Positions 1 to 8,502 are shown, counted from the stretch's first letter. The stretch is DNA of 35,615 nucleotides from CAYSFW01 sp050329935 (GCA_050329935.1 JBHJOI010000112.1:1-35615); one strand, 5' to 3'. Numbers and translations are program-made. Notes: a model not told the origin generated them from the sequence alone.

Positions 1-1
1 T

Positions 2-379
2 GACGAAGTGCATACGATGACCTCGCTGACGGGTTTCGACGCGTTGCTGCGTGGCAAGCAAGTAGTGACCTACGGTCAACCGTTTTACGCCGGTTGGGGT
101 TTGACGCGCGATCTGGCGGATAGCAGGACCGCCTTCGTGCGACGTACGCGTCAGCTTGAACTCGACGAATTGGTCGCCGGCGCCTTGCTTCGTTACCCCC
201 GTTATTGGGACTGGACGCTGCGTGGCTTCACGACTTGCGAAGCCGTCCTGCACCGGATCGTCGAAACCCGTGATGCGCTGGAGGCCACTGGTCGGCTGGA
301 TCGGCTGCGACTCGGTTATGCGCGTCGGCAATGGCGCAAACTCGGCATTCTGGCGCGCGCCTGGTCAACGGCGGCGTGA
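2..379 (+). CDS. kpsC: KpsC C-terminal fragment (capsule beta-Kdo transferase), 5' end outside window
   Basis: The reading frame is open from the first bases of the window and ends at 377-379, so only the last 125 residues are present. They contain the signature of KpsC-type capsule proteins: a TSLTGFDALLRGK stretch, then VTYGQPFYAGWGLT, then LDELVAGALLRYPRYW. KpsC is a cytoplasmic membrane-associated glycosyltransferase that, with KpsS, builds the poly-Kdo linker on a phosphatidylglycerol lipid to which group 2 capsules are attached. The kpsS and CMP-Kdo synthetase genes downstream support this. The full protein is usually over 600 residues, and the missing part lies upstream of the window. 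The family call is firm; the type of capsule made cannot be judged from here. Confidence 0.9.
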   Translation, partial: DEVHTMTSLTGFDALLRGKQVVTYGQPFYAGWGLTRDLADSRTAFVRRTRQLELDELVAGALLRYPRYWDWTLRGFTTCEAVLHRIVETRDALEATGRLDRLRLGYARRQWRKLGILARAWSTAA

Positions 380-741
380 CCACGATTTTACCGCAAACCC
401 GTCATGGTCTCGCGCGACCACGGGTGTTTCACCGCTGACGAGGACCATTTGGCCTCGCTGCTTAACACGCCATTTCCAGACCAGCATTCCCGTGATCGTG
501 GAGTAACTCCGCTCGCTCAGGTTGATGATCTTGCGATCTCTGCGGCGACGAATTCAATGTGAAGTGGTGGGCGGTATCGCCTCAGCGTTCGCGACACTTA
601 CGGCTGGGTGCGAACTGGGTTTAGGCCAGCCATACGGTGCGTGACTAAAATAGGGAACGTGCAAAGCTTGACCGTGATGCGCGCTTGCCGACGATCGTCC
701 GAGCATCGGCAAAGAGCAGTCATAAAGGAATTATAAAAACA
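380..741. other. Intergenic region between kpsC and kpsS, no gene seen
   Basis: These 362 bases hold no reading frame with protein-like composition. A possible -10 element (TAAAAT, 646-651) lies about 90 bases before kpsS, but no convincing -35 accompanies it. The kpsS ribosome binding site (AAAGGAA) is at 724-730. The gap is long for two genes that normally share an operon, so kpsS may have its own promoter here. No repeat, hairpin with a T-run or insertion-sequence end was recognised. Confidence 0.5.
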
Positions 742-2019
742 ATGGTGGCAGGAGTGTCGAAAAAAATACTGCTATTGCAGGGACCGGTTGGTCCGTTCTT
801 CAAGCGGTTTGCGAAGGAGCTGACAGCGAATGGACATTCGGTGTTTAAGATCAACTTCAATGGGGGTGATCGCCTGTATTTTGGCGATCGCGGGGCGTTC
901 AATTTTCGTGGTACGCGCGACGAGTGGCCTCACTACCTCGAAACGAAGCTGCGCGAACTGAAGATCGATCGGATCTACTTGTTCGGCGACTGTCGCCATT
1001 ATCACGATGTCGCCAAGGTGGTCGCGGGTCGCCTCGGGGTGGCGTTGTACGTTTTTGAAGAAGGGTACCTTCGACCGAACTTCGTGACCCTGGAAGCCAA
1101 CGGCGTCAATGGTCACTCCTCGATTCCGCGACTCGCTAGTCACTATCGCAAGAAGTCACGCGACTCAGCGCCGGGAGACACAGTCCAGGGTACCAGCTTT
1201 TTTCACGCGGCCTTTTTCGCAATCCTTTACTACCTCGCGTGTGCGTGGCAGACGCGCGGTTTCCCGCATTATCAGCATCACCGACCACTCAATCCGCTCT
1301 CGGAAGGTGCAAAGTGGATTTTGGCGGGGATGCGAAAGCTCAAATACCGTGTAAACGAGCGACGTACCGCGCGAACGTTCCTGGCGGAAGACGCGCCACC
1401 GTTTTTCCTGGTCCCGCTTCAAGTTCATCAAGATACTCAGGTACTGGTTCATTCGCCGTTCGAGTCGATCGAGGCGTTTATCGGTGAGGTCATCAAGTCG
1501 TTTGCACGTCACGCACCGCCCACGACCTTTCTGGTGTTCAAACACCATCCGCTTGATCGCGGCTATCGCGATTACACGGTATTGATTCGTGCGTGTGCGC
1601 GGGAATTGGGCATTGGGCATCGAGTAAAGTATTTACATGACTGGAGCCTGCCCGGGTTGCTAAAGCATTGTCGCGGGGTGGTGACGATCAATAGCACGGT
1701 TGGGATTTCGGCCCTGCACCACGCGCGCCCGGTTAAAGCGCTCGGGCGTTCGATCTACGACATGCACGGTCTGACCTATCAGGGCGAGCTTCATCGGTTT
1801 TGGGTCGATCCGGGAACCGTGGATCACGAGCTGTTTCTGCGTTTCCGCGCCTGGCTGATGCGGAATATCCAGGTGCCGGGTAGCTTTTACCGGGTTGCCG
1901 CAGCACCGCGCAATCGTACCGGCATGAAGTGGCCGGCGCGTATTGTTGAAGCGCATGGACTTGGCGCGCGCGAAGGCCAGGCTTGCGCGGCCGAACCTTC
2001 GACCGTCGTCGGCATTTGA
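742..2019 (+). CDS. kpsS: KpsS-type capsule polysaccharide modification/export protein (Kdo transferase)
   Basis: The 425-residue protein matches the KpsS family. It has KKILLLQGPVGPFF at the N-terminus, FGDCRHYHDVAKVVAGRLG and FEEGYLRPNFVTLE in the first half, and a C-terminal half ending in the KHHPLDRGYRDY and VTINSTVGISALHHARPV blocks typical of this glycosyltransferase fold. KpsS adds the first Kdo to lyso-phosphatidylglycerol and KpsC extends the linker. The start at 742 was chosen because AAAGGAA lies 11 bases upstream and the homologous region begins there. An in-frame ATG at 685 would add 19 residues of unlikely composition. It lies between kpsC and a CMP-Kdo synthetase, as expected for a capsule assembly locus. 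Confidence 0.9.
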   Translation: MVAGVSKKILLLQGPVGPFFKRFAKELTANGHSVFKINFNGGDRLYFGDRGAFNFRGTRDEWPHYLETKLRELKIDRIYLFGDCRHYHDVAKVVAGRLGVALYVFEEGYLRPNFVTLEANGVNGHSSIPRLASHYRKKSRDSAPGDTVQGTSFFHAAFFAILYYLACAWQTRGFPHYQHHRPLNPLSEGAKWILAGMRKLKYRVNERRTARTFLAEDAPPFFLVPLQVHQDTQVLVHSPFESIEAFIGEVIKSFARHAPPTTFLVFKHHPLDRGYRDYTVLIRACARELGIGHRVKYLHDWSLPGLLKHCRGVVTINSTVGISALHHARPVKALGRSIYDMHGLTYQGELHRFWVDPGTVDHELFLRFRAWLMRNIQVPGSFYRVAAAPRNRTGMKWPARIVEAHGLGAREGQACAAEPSTVVGI

Positions 2020-2116
2020 CCGTATAGCAAGTCATCGCGACGGCGCGAGGCGGGCGGTGGTCAGCGCCGATCTACGGGTCGATAATGTCGCTTTGCCTTG
2101 ATCTGGAACGCATGAC

Positions 2117-2908
2117 GTGACCGAACCCTTCCGTGTTGTTATTCCGGCCCGATTTGGTTCGAGTCGACTCCCGGGTAAGCCGCTACGGCTGATCGCGGGT
2201 CGGCCGATGATTCAGCATGTGTATGAACGGGCGCTCGAATCGGGTGCGCTCGAAATCGTCGTGGCGACCGATGACGCGCGCATCGCGAAAGCGGTCGAGT
2301 CTTTTGGCGGGGTCGCGATGTTAACCTCGCCGCGACACGAGTCTGGTACCGATCGCTTGGCCGAGGTCGCGACACGATGCGGTTGGAACGAGCGCGACAT
2401 CGTCGTCAATCTGCAGGGGGACGAGCCGCTGATCGATCCCGGTTTGCTCTCGGTCGCGGCGGAGTCGCTGGCCGCGCGCGTGGAGGCGGGAATCGCGACG
2501 CTGGTCACGCCGATTCACGAGCCCGCCGACGTTTTCGATCCGAATATCGTCAAGGCGGTTTTGGACCATCGCGGCATGGCGTTGTACTTCAGCCGGGCGC
2601 CGATTCCATGGGTGCGCGGCGAATATCATAAATCCCCCGATCAAGTTCAATGGCCGGTCGCTGCGCCGGTCTATCGGCATCTCGGTTTATACGCGTATCG
2701 CGTCGGCGTGTTGCGAACGATCACCTCGACCGCGCCGTGCGCGCTTGAAGGCGCCGAGGCGCTGGAGCAGCTGCGAGCACTCTGGCTCGGCATCCGCATT
2801 CACGCGACCCTCATCGAGCATGCGCCGGGACACGGCGTCGATACGGAGGAGGATCTGAATCGGGTCGAGCGGCTACTCGCCGCGCCGAGAGATCAAAATC
2901 GCGTATGA
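2117..2908 (+). CDS. kdsB: 3-deoxy-manno-octulosonate cytidylyltransferase (CMP-Kdo synthetase, KdsB/KpsU)
   Basis: This 263-residue enzyme activates Kdo with CTP to give CMP-Kdo, the donor for lipid A core and for the capsule linker made by KpsC/KpsS. Visible motifs are the N-terminal nucleotide-binding loop IPARFGSSRLPGKPL, the substrate region TSPRHESGTDRLAEV, NLQGDEPLID, and HLGLYAYRVGVL further on. Length fits the family (about 250). The start is GTG at 2117; the ATG at 2112 is in another frame. Because it adjoins kpsC and kpsS it may be a capsule-dedicated copy (KpsU) rather than the only kdsB of the cell, which cannot be decided from one window. Its 3' end overlaps the convergent DUF2249 gene by 36 bases. 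Confidence 0.93.
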   Translation: MTEPFRVVIPARFGSSRLPGKPLRLIAGRPMIQHVYERALESGALEIVVATDDARIAKAVESFGGVAMLTSPRHESGTDRLAEVATRCGWNERDIVVNLQGDEPLIDPGLLSVAAESLAARVEAGIATLVTPIHEPADVFDPNIVKAVLDHRGMALYFSRAPIPWVRGEYHKSPDQVQWPVAAPVYRHLGLYAYRVGVLRTITSTAPCALEGAEALEQLRALWLGIRIHATLIEHAPGHGVDTEEDLNRVERLLAAPRDQNRV

Positions 2909-3109
2909 GCCATCGTCCAACAGCGTCGCGCTGTGGACAAAACCATCGTCGCGCAGCACGCGATAAAGCGGTACCGGCTCCCGATCGACCAGGAATCGCA
3001 CGCGTTGTCGGGCTTCCAGGGATTCCAGCGCGCCCAGCACGAGATTGAGCGGTTCGGGAGGCGGCAGGCCGCGCGCATCGACAATCACCTCACGCGATTC
3101 AGTATCCAT
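2873..3109 (-). CDS. DUF2249 (TusA/SirA-like fold) small protein
   Basis: The 78-residue product reads VIVDARGLPPPEPLNLVLGA, then a VRFLVDREPVPLYRVLRDDGF block and a C-terminal SYAILISRR strand. This is the pattern of DUF2249 proteins, which share the small alpha/beta TusA/SirA fold. The cysteine of true TusA sulfur carriers (CPxP) is absent; the equivalent position reads LPPPEP. The ATG at 3109 has a strong GGAGGA site 5 bases upstream (minus strand, around 3115-3120), which decides the start over a longer in-frame ATG at 3208. The 3' end runs 36 bases into the convergent kdsB gene. Family function is uncertain. DUF2249 genes in other bacteria often occur near respiratory or nitric-oxide-related genes, but no such neighbours are seen here. 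Confidence 0.75.
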   Translation of the reverse strand: MDTESREVIVDARGLPPPEPLNLVLGALESLEARQRVRFLVDREPVPLYRVLRDDGFVHSATLLDDGSYAILISRRGE

Positions 3110-3284
3110 AGGGGTCCTCCGGTTAAGCGGCGTCGCTAGCGTCCACCAGTTTCGGCGATTAATCTTTGATCCAGCGCAACAAATACGGAATATTGAACGC
3201 TTGTTCACGATCGGCGCGCGATGGATCGCTGGACGAAGCGTGACGTTGGTGGCGCATTTTCGACGAGCCGCTTATAGTCTCGCG

Positions 3285-4289
3285 ATGCGCATGACTCTTC
3301 CCGCTATCGTACTTGTATTGTCCGCCGCGTTGCCGTGGACGCTCGCGAGTGCGCAAACCTATCGCTACACCGGCAATATGCCGATGGCCAAGGCCATGCT
3401 CGACATGATGGTGGTGCTGGGTTACGTCCAACGCGTACCGGATCACTACCCGGGTTCATACGGATATTCGCCTGGGATTGGTGCGATTCCGGGGCTAGGC
3501 GCATTGTCGAGCATGGGTGGGTTGCCCGGCATGGGGGGATGGCCCGGGATGCCGGGTATGTCGGGTATGCCGGGTATGCCGGGTCTCGGCGGTTGGCCGG
3601 GCATGGGCAGCCTGCCTGGCATGGGCAACCTCGGAGGCATGAGCGGACTGCCGATGGCGATGTGGGGTTTGCCCGCGATGGGTTCGCCAATGTCGGCCCA
3701 AGGCATGAATCCTGGCAACTGGCTGAACAGTGCCGGCAATCCGCTCAGTGCCTGGGGCGCCCAGCAAGGTGCGCCATCGCCGGGTTGGTTTGGTGCCACG
3801 CCGAGCCAATCGCCGTCGAGCGCATCACCCTGGAACTGGGGCGCGCAGTCCCCCGCCGGGCGCGGCGACGGCGAGCGTATTCAAATGAGCGTTCAGGACC
3901 TTCAATCGCTGCTCGATACCGTTCGGAAGTCCGAAGAGGGCATGCGGTCGCCGTCGTTTCCGGCGTCGGACCCGGTGCGCGAATCGCTGGCCGCGCCTGC
4001 GTTGTCGCAGCCGGCGACAACCGGCGGCCAGACACCCATCGGTTCGCTCGATGGGCTGTGGCGGGGCACCAACGATGACCTACTGCAAATTGAAGGCAAT
4101 CAGTTCACCTGGACCGACAAGGCTGGGCAAGCGACCCATGGCGTCTACATGCTGCAGGGCGAAATGCTCTATGCCAAGACCGCCTATTCCGAGCAGCCCG
4201 TGATCTATCGTGTGAGCATGGCACCCGACGGTTTTGTCGCTATCATGCAACCGGGAGATTTTCGTTACGAGTTCAAACGTGCGCGCTGA
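3285..4289 (+). CDS. Secreted Met/Gly/Pro-rich protein of unknown function
   Basis: No family was recognised for this 334-residue product. Residues 1-24 form a signal peptide (hydrophobic core, then ASAQT), so it is likely exported. Residues about 60-140 are low complexity, built from PGMGG, PGMPG and LPGMG units with 14 methionines between residues 77 and 141. Residues 140-190 are Trp/Ser/Pro/Gly-rich. A folded C-terminal domain (about 254-334) starts with SLDGLWRG and has alternating strands, suggesting a small beta-barrel. The start at 3285 is chosen because the signal peptide begins there; the frame is open further upstream but without sensible protein. No clear ribosome site precedes it. 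It lies 20 bases before gspA and could share its transcript. A metal-binding or envelope structural role is possible but unproven. Confidence 0.6.
   Translation: MRMTLPAIVLVLSAALPWTLASAQTYRYTGNMPMAKAMLDMMVVLGYVQRVPDHYPGSYGYSPGIGAIPGLGALSSMGGLPGMGGWPGMPGMSGMPGMPGLGGWPGMGSLPGMGNLGGMSGLPMAMWGLPAMGSPMSAQGMNPGNWLNSAGNPLSAWGAQQGAPSPGWFGATPSQSPSSASPWNWGAQSPAGRGDGERIQMSVQDLQSLLDTVRKSEEGMRSPSFPASDPVRESLAAPALSQPATTGGQTPIGSLDGLWRGTNDDLLQIEGNQFTWTDKAGQATHGVYMLQGEMLYAKTAYSEQPVIYRVSMAPDGFVAIMQPGDFRYEFKRAR
3549..3584 (+). repeat. Four 9-bp tandem units inside the Met-rich gene
   Basis: Units of ATGCCGGGT (second copy ATGTCGGGT) occur four times head to tail and encode MPG, MSG, MPG, MPG. They sit in the centre of the methionine-rich stretch. 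Slippage at such a repeat could lengthen or shorten the segment in steps of three residues without breaking the frame. Confidence 0.85.
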
Positions 4290-4309
4290 GCGCGCGGCAT
4301 CGGCGCGAG

Positions 4310-5953
4310 ATGTATCAAAACTACTTCGGGTTTAACGAGAAGCCGTTCTCGATCACGCCGGACCCGCGTTTTCTCTATCTCAGTGAACCGCACCGCGAGG
4401 GCTTGGCGCATCTGTTGTTCGGCACCGATGAGAGCGGCAGTTTCGTATTGCTGACCGGGGAGGTCGGCACCGGCAAGACTACGCTTTGTCGCGCCTTGCT
4501 GGACGAGGCGCCAGACGGTGCGCGGTTCGCGTTGATCCTCAATCCGTTGCAGGCCCCGCTTGAGTTGCTGGCCTCGATCTGCGACGAGTTTGGCGTCGAG
4601 TACCCCAAACCCGCCACCAGCCGCAAGGCGTTGGTCGATCGGCTCAACCGCTTTTTGCTCGACATTCATGCCAAGGGTGAGCGCGCGGTGCTGATCATCG
4701 ACGAGGCCCAGAATCTGGATCCGTTGACGCTGGAACAGATTCGCCTGCTGACCAATCTCGAAACGCGCGCGCACAAACTGCTCAAGATCGTGCTGATCGG
4801 GCAACCGGAGCTCAAGCAAATGCTAGGGCGCTCGGAGTTGCGTCAACTCGCGCAGCGGATCACGGCGCGCTATCACCTCAACCCGTTGTCACTCGACGAG
4901 ACCGCGCAATACGTCGCGCACCGGCTGCGCGTGGCGGGCGTTGCACGAGAGGTGTTCAAGCCCTCGGGGTTGCGCATGCTGCACCGTCTGAGTCGCGGCA
5001 TTCCGCGGGTGATCAACGTCATCGGCGACCGCGCCTTGATCGGGGCCTACGCAAAGGGCCGGGATTCGATCAACGGCGCGCTGGTCTATCGAGCAGCCAC
5101 TGAAGTGCGCGGCGAACTGCCCGAAAGCCCGCTCGGCTGGCGGGCATTAAGTGCCGCGGCCGTTGCCCTGGTCTTGTTGGCGAGTGCCGGCTGGATGGGT
5201 TATCGCGCATACCAGGGCGATGTCGCCGTCGGTTTGGTGGCTGCCCGGGTCGAGCAAAGGGTGGCGTCCGAATCGAACGACCTGCCCACGCCGAGCGCGT
5301 CCGCCCAAGTCACCGAAGTCGACGCCTCAGAGCTCGGATTGCGGCTGGTGCGCGCGCAACCCGCCGAAGCGGTTTACCGCGAGCTGTTCGCCCGCTGGGG
5401 TATCGAGCAAGGTACCTTGGAAGGCGACTCCGTGTGCGCCCGCGCGCAGTATGCCGGGTTGCGATGTCTTGCCGGGCGCGGCGATCTCGAAACCTTGCGC
5501 GCGTTGAATCTTGTCGCGGTGCTGGAACTGCACAATGTGGCGCTCGAGCGTCGGCTGGCATTGCTGGACAGCGTCGATGGCGAGCGCTGGACGCTACGAC
5601 TCGCCGATACCCGTATCGGCGTCAGCGCGGCCGCGCTCGATCCCTATTGGCTCGGCGAATTTTTACTGTTGTGGCGGCCACCACCGAATGGCGCCGAAGT
5701 GCTCAAACAGGGCGACACCGGGCTCGACGTCGTCTGGCTGCGACGGCAACTCGATCGCGCGGACGGGATCGACCTGCCGCTGCGCGCCTACTCGAACGTG
5801 TTCGACCGCGCGTTGGTCGAGCGGGTGAAGCAATTTCAGTCAGACAACGCGTTGACGCCGGACGGGGTTGCTGGCGAGCGGACCTTGCTCCGGCTGGCCG
5901 CGGTCGGTGCCAATCCCAATGTCCCGACCCTATCCGCGACAGACCAGGAGTGA
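4310..5953 (+). CDS. gspA: GspA/ExeA-type AAA+ ATPase with peptidoglycan-binding domain
   Basis: The protein (547 aa) starts MYQNYFGFNEKPFSITPDPR, the hallmark of ExeA/GspA. The AAA+ domain has a Walker A loop GEVGTGKTT (residues 50-58) and Walker B VLIIDEAQN (about 127-135). One transmembrane helix lies at about 278-298. The periplasmic part ends with a peptidoglycan-binding domain (about 464-528, GDTGLDVVWLRRQL and QFQSDNALTPDGVAGERTL). In Aeromonas, ExeA with ExeB binds and remodels peptidoglycan so the type II secretin can assemble in the outer membrane. The next gene, gspB, begins five bases downstream, so the two are almost certainly co-transcribed. No other type II secretion genes are in the window. 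Confidence 0.93.
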   Translation: MYQNYFGFNEKPFSITPDPRFLYLSEPHREGLAHLLFGTDESGSFVLLTGEVGTGKTTLCRALLDEAPDGARFALILNPLQAPLELLASICDEFGVEYPKPATSRKALVDRLNRFLLDIHAKGERAVLIIDEAQNLDPLTLEQIRLLTNLETRAHKLLKIVLIGQPELKQMLGRSELRQLAQRITARYHLNPLSLDETAQYVAHRLRVAGVAREVFKPSGLRMLHRLSRGIPRVINVIGDRALIGAYAKGRDSINGALVYRAATEVRGELPESPLGWRALSAAAVALVLLASAGWMGYRAYQGDVAVGLVAARVEQRVASESNDLPTPSASAQVTEVDASELGLRLVRAQPAEAVYRELFARWGIEQGTLEGDSVCARAQYAGLRCLAGRGDLETLRALNLVAVLELHNVALERRLALLDSVDGERWTLRLADTRIGVSAAALDPYWLGEFLLLWRPPPNGAEVLKQGDTGLDVVWLRRQLDRADGIDLPLRAYSNVFDRALVERVKQFQSDNALTPDGVAGERTLLRLAAVGANPNVPTLSATDQE

Positions 5954-5957
5954 CAGC

Positions 5958-6719
5958 ATGTCCCTGATACTGGACGCCTTGCGCCGATCCGAACGAGAGC
6001 GTGTCGATCAACAGGCGCCGCGACATGCGCTCGAACAACTCGCGCGCCCCGCTGTGTCGAGGCGACACCCGCGCGGATTCGCGCGAATAGTGATGATCGT
6101 CGTTTTGCTCGGCGTTGTTGGTCTCGCCATCGCTTGGTCAGTCACGCGCGATCGCCCGGGCACAGTCGCGAACCGTAACGATTCGCTCAGCGTCGACGTC
6201 GCGCCACCCATTGAGTCTCCGCGCAACACCGAGTCGTCGAAACCGCCGGGGACGTCGTCGACGCCCAGGCCGAACGACGGTGCGATACAGGCACCACCGG
6301 AGCGTGTGCCGGGAGCGGAAGCGGTGCAAACCACGGTGTCCGACCTCCAAGCTTTGCCGTCAGTGCCACCGCGTGCACTCGCCGAGGAAACCCGCGTACA
6401 GCGACCGCGGCCGTCGACGCCCGAACCCACGGTCCGCATGGATGACGGCGAACCGCCGCGCCCGTCAGCCGAACCCAGCGATCCGACCAAACTGAGCGCC
6501 GCCGCGCCAGAATTGCGCGCGCGCCTGGCGGGATTCGAAATCAACACGCACTATTTCACCCAAGAGCCCGGGCGCGCCTTCGCACTGATCAACATGCGCA
6601 AATACCGGGTTGGCGATGTGCTGGAACGGACCACGTTTCGCGTACGCGCGATCACGCCGAACGGCGTGGTGGTCGATGACGGGCGCGATGCGGTGTTGTT
6701 GGAAGTCGCGCCCGATTGA
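5958..6719 (+). CDS. gspB: GspB/ExeB-type secretion pathway protein
   Basis: The 253-residue product begins MSLILDALRRSERER, typical of GspB/ExeB. It has one membrane helix (about residues 41-61), a long Pro/Ser/Thr-rich periplasmic linker (about 65-180) and the conserved C-terminal domain (LAGFEINTHYFTQEP to RAFALINMRKYRVGD, then VRAITPNGVVVDDG). It forms the inner-membrane complex with GspA that couples ATP hydrolysis to secretin placement in the cell wall. ATG at 5958 is preceded by CAGGAG (5945-5950). The same frame is open upstream inside gspA, but that extension is not homologous to the family. A 169-base gap with no recognisable terminator follows. Confidence 0.92.
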   Translation: MSLILDALRRSERERVDQQAPRHALEQLARPAVSRRHPRGFARIVMIVVLLGVVGLAIAWSVTRDRPGTVANRNDSLSVDVAPPIESPRNTESSKPPGTSSTPRPNDGAIQAPPERVPGAEAVQTTVSDLQALPSVPPRALAEETRVQRPRPSTPEPTVRMDDGEPPRPSAEPSDPTKLSAAAPELRARLAGFEINTHYFTQEPGRAFALINMRKYRVGDVLERTTFRVRAITPNGVVVDDGRDAVLLEVAPD

Positions 6720-6888
6720 GCGTGTCGCAACGCGCGTCTGGTCACGTGAGGCCCGGCCAGGAGCGAGCACGAATGGCCGACCTCTGGGCGCGGACTCTTC
6801 ACCCACGCCGCGTCCTGTGTTTAAGCTACGCGCGGGGGTCGCGAGGCGCGTCCACCCTGACTTAACGTGCTAACCCAAGGAGCTAGCA

Positions 6889-7362
6889 ATGAAAAAAATA
6901 TTGAGTATGGCCATCGTTTGCGGATCGTTCGCCGGATTTGCCAACGCCGAGGCAGCGTGCCAGCAACCGGGCGCGGTCGACGCCGCGCCGGCGACCGAGA
7001 TGTTCAAACATCGCTTCGGCGTTGACGACGAACAAGCGCGGCAAATGCAGGCGATCATGGAAGAGCAGCGCGAAAAGCACCGCGCGATGCACGAAAAGCA
7101 CATGCAGGAAATGGAGCAGTATCGTGCCGAGACCGAGGCGCGCATGAAGTCCGTGCTGAATGAGGATCAACTCAAACGTATGGAAGAGCTGCGTGCGCGA
7201 CGCGACGCTATGCGCGGCGGCGCCGGGCCGCAATCAGAGGTGCCGCCGTCGATGCCGCCGCGCGCGCACGGCCCCTATCGCCAGCCGCGTGCCATGCCGG
7301 AGATGGTGCCACCAGTGCCGGGCCCCTGGATCGCTCCCCGGTTCCCGCGGCCGGGCGAATAG
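6889..7362 (+). CDS. Spy/CpxP-like periplasmic helical protein
   Basis: This 157-residue protein has a signal peptide (MKKILSMAIVCGSFAGFANA) and then a highly charged helical region rich in Met, Glu, Lys and Arg (about residues 40-110). That region includes FGVDDEQARQMQAIMEEQ and a VLNEDQLKRMEELRARR segment resembling the LTxxQ motif region of Spy/CpxP periplasmic chaperones and metal-stress sensors. The tail (about 110-157) is Pro/Arg-rich and probably disordered. AAGGAG (6875-6880) upstream supports the ATG at 6889. The family link rests on pattern and composition, so it is moderate. The function could be envelope stress protection. A strong hairpin downstream (7389-7417) suggests a transcript of its own. 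Confidence 0.65.
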   Translation: MKKILSMAIVCGSFAGFANAEAACQQPGAVDAAPATEMFKHRFGVDDEQARQMQAIMEEQREKHRAMHEKHMQEMEQYRAETEARMKSVLNEDQLKRMEELRARRDAMRGGAGPQSEVPPSMPPRAHGPYRQPRAMPEMVPPVPGPWIAPRFPRPGE

Positions 7363-7388
7363 TCTCCCAGGCGCGGGAACCTGCCCGG

Positions 7389-7417
7389 TGTCCGCGCGCG
7401 ACGCTCGCGTGCGGACA
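7389..7417 (+). terminator. Hairpin after the Spy-like gene, possible terminator
   Basis: A 12-bp stem with one G-T pair (TGTCCGCGCGCG against CGCGTGCGGACA) closes a 5-base loop. The sequence after it (GCTTGG) is not a T-run, so this may be a weak or Rho-assisted terminator, or only an mRNA-stabilising structure. It sits 27 bases past the stop codon and before the moxR operon. Confidence 0.45.
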
Positions 7418-7500
7418 GCTTGGTCCGGCGAGCCCGTGCCGTTAGGTTCGCGCCCGCGTGGTGTGGAATCCCGTTCAATGTCCCAGCAGAGCAGGTTTTG

Positions 7501-8502
7501 ATGACGATAGCACCCAAGTCCGGAACAACCCCGGTCGCGCCGTCCACGTTGCCGGTCTTTCTGAACCTGAAGGCTGAACTATCCGCACGCATTCTGGGTC
7601 AAGCGCGGCTGGTCGACCGGTTGTTGATCGCGCTGCTCGCCGACGGCCACTTGCTGGTCGAAGGCGCGCCCGGATTGGCGAAGACCACGGCGATCAAGGA
7701 GCTTGCGGCGCGCGTCGATGCGAATTTCGCGCGGCTGCAATTCACGCCCGATCTGTTGCCGGCGGATCTGACCGGCACCGACATTTTTCGTCCGCAAACC
7801 GGCGCGTTCGAATTTCAACCCGGACCGCTATTTCACAATCTCGTGCTGGCCGATGAAGTCAATCGCGCCCCGGCCAAGGTCCAATCCGCGCTCTTGGAGG
7901 CGATGGGCGAGCGCCAGATCACGGTTGGGCGCAAGAGCTATCGGCTACCGGAACTGTTCTTGGTGATGGCGACCCAAAACCCGATCGAACAGGAAGGCAC
8001 CTATCCGCTACCGGAGGCTCAGCTCGATCGCTTTCTGCTTTATGTGCGGATTGGGTATCCCGAGGCCTCGACCGAACGCGAGATTCTGCGTCTCGCCCGG
8101 CGCGAGGCCAACGGATCCACGGCGGCGTCCGGCGCGACGCGGATCTCGGTTGCGCAAGTTTTCGCCGCGCGCACCGAGGTCATGCGTTTACACATCGCCG
8201 AGCCGCTCGAAGATTACATCGTTCAATTGGTGCTCGCGACGCGAGCGCCGGAGCGATACGGCGCCGATCTGGCGCGGTTGGTGGACTTCGGCGCGAGTCC
8301 GCGCGGGTCCATCGCGCTGGAGCGCTGCGCCCGTGCGCATGCCTGGCTCGGCGGGCGCGATTTCGTCGCGCCGGAAGATGTGCAAGCGGTCGTTCACGAC
8401 GTATTGCGGCATCGAATCATCCTGTCCTACGCGGCCGAGGCGGAGGGGATGGATACCGAACGGTTTCTCGATATCCTGCTGACGCGGGTGCCGTTGACGT
8501 GA
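7501..8502 (+). CDS. MoxR-family AAA+ ATPase
   Basis: The 333-residue ATPase shows the MoxR pattern: ILGQARLVDRLLIALLADGH, Walker A EGAPGLAKTT, LQFTPDLLPADLTGTDIF, Walker B LADEVNRAP, sensor 1 VMATQNPIEQEGTYPLPEAQ and a C-terminal lid domain. MoxR ATPases act as chaperones that help insert metal ions or mature protein complexes, typically with von Willebrand factor A (VWA) partners encoded alongside, as here. ATG at 7501 fits the family start; an in-frame start at 7420 would add 27 unrelated residues. It is the first gene of a six-gene operon and overlaps the DUF58 gene by four bases (GTGA). The client of this particular system is unknown. Confidence 0.93.
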   Translation: MTIAPKSGTTPVAPSTLPVFLNLKAELSARILGQARLVDRLLIALLADGHLLVEGAPGLAKTTAIKELAARVDANFARLQFTPDLLPADLTGTDIFRPQTGAFEFQPGPLFHNLVLADEVNRAPAKVQSALLEAMGERQITVGRKSYRLPELFLVMATQNPIEQEGTYPLPEAQLDRFLLYVRIGYPEASTEREILRLARREANGSTAASGATRISVAQVFAARTEVMRLHIAEPLEDYIVQLVLATRAPERYGADLARLVDFGASPRGSIALERCARAHAWLGGRDFVAPEDVQAVVHDVLRHRIILSYAAEAEGMDTERFLDILLTRVPLT

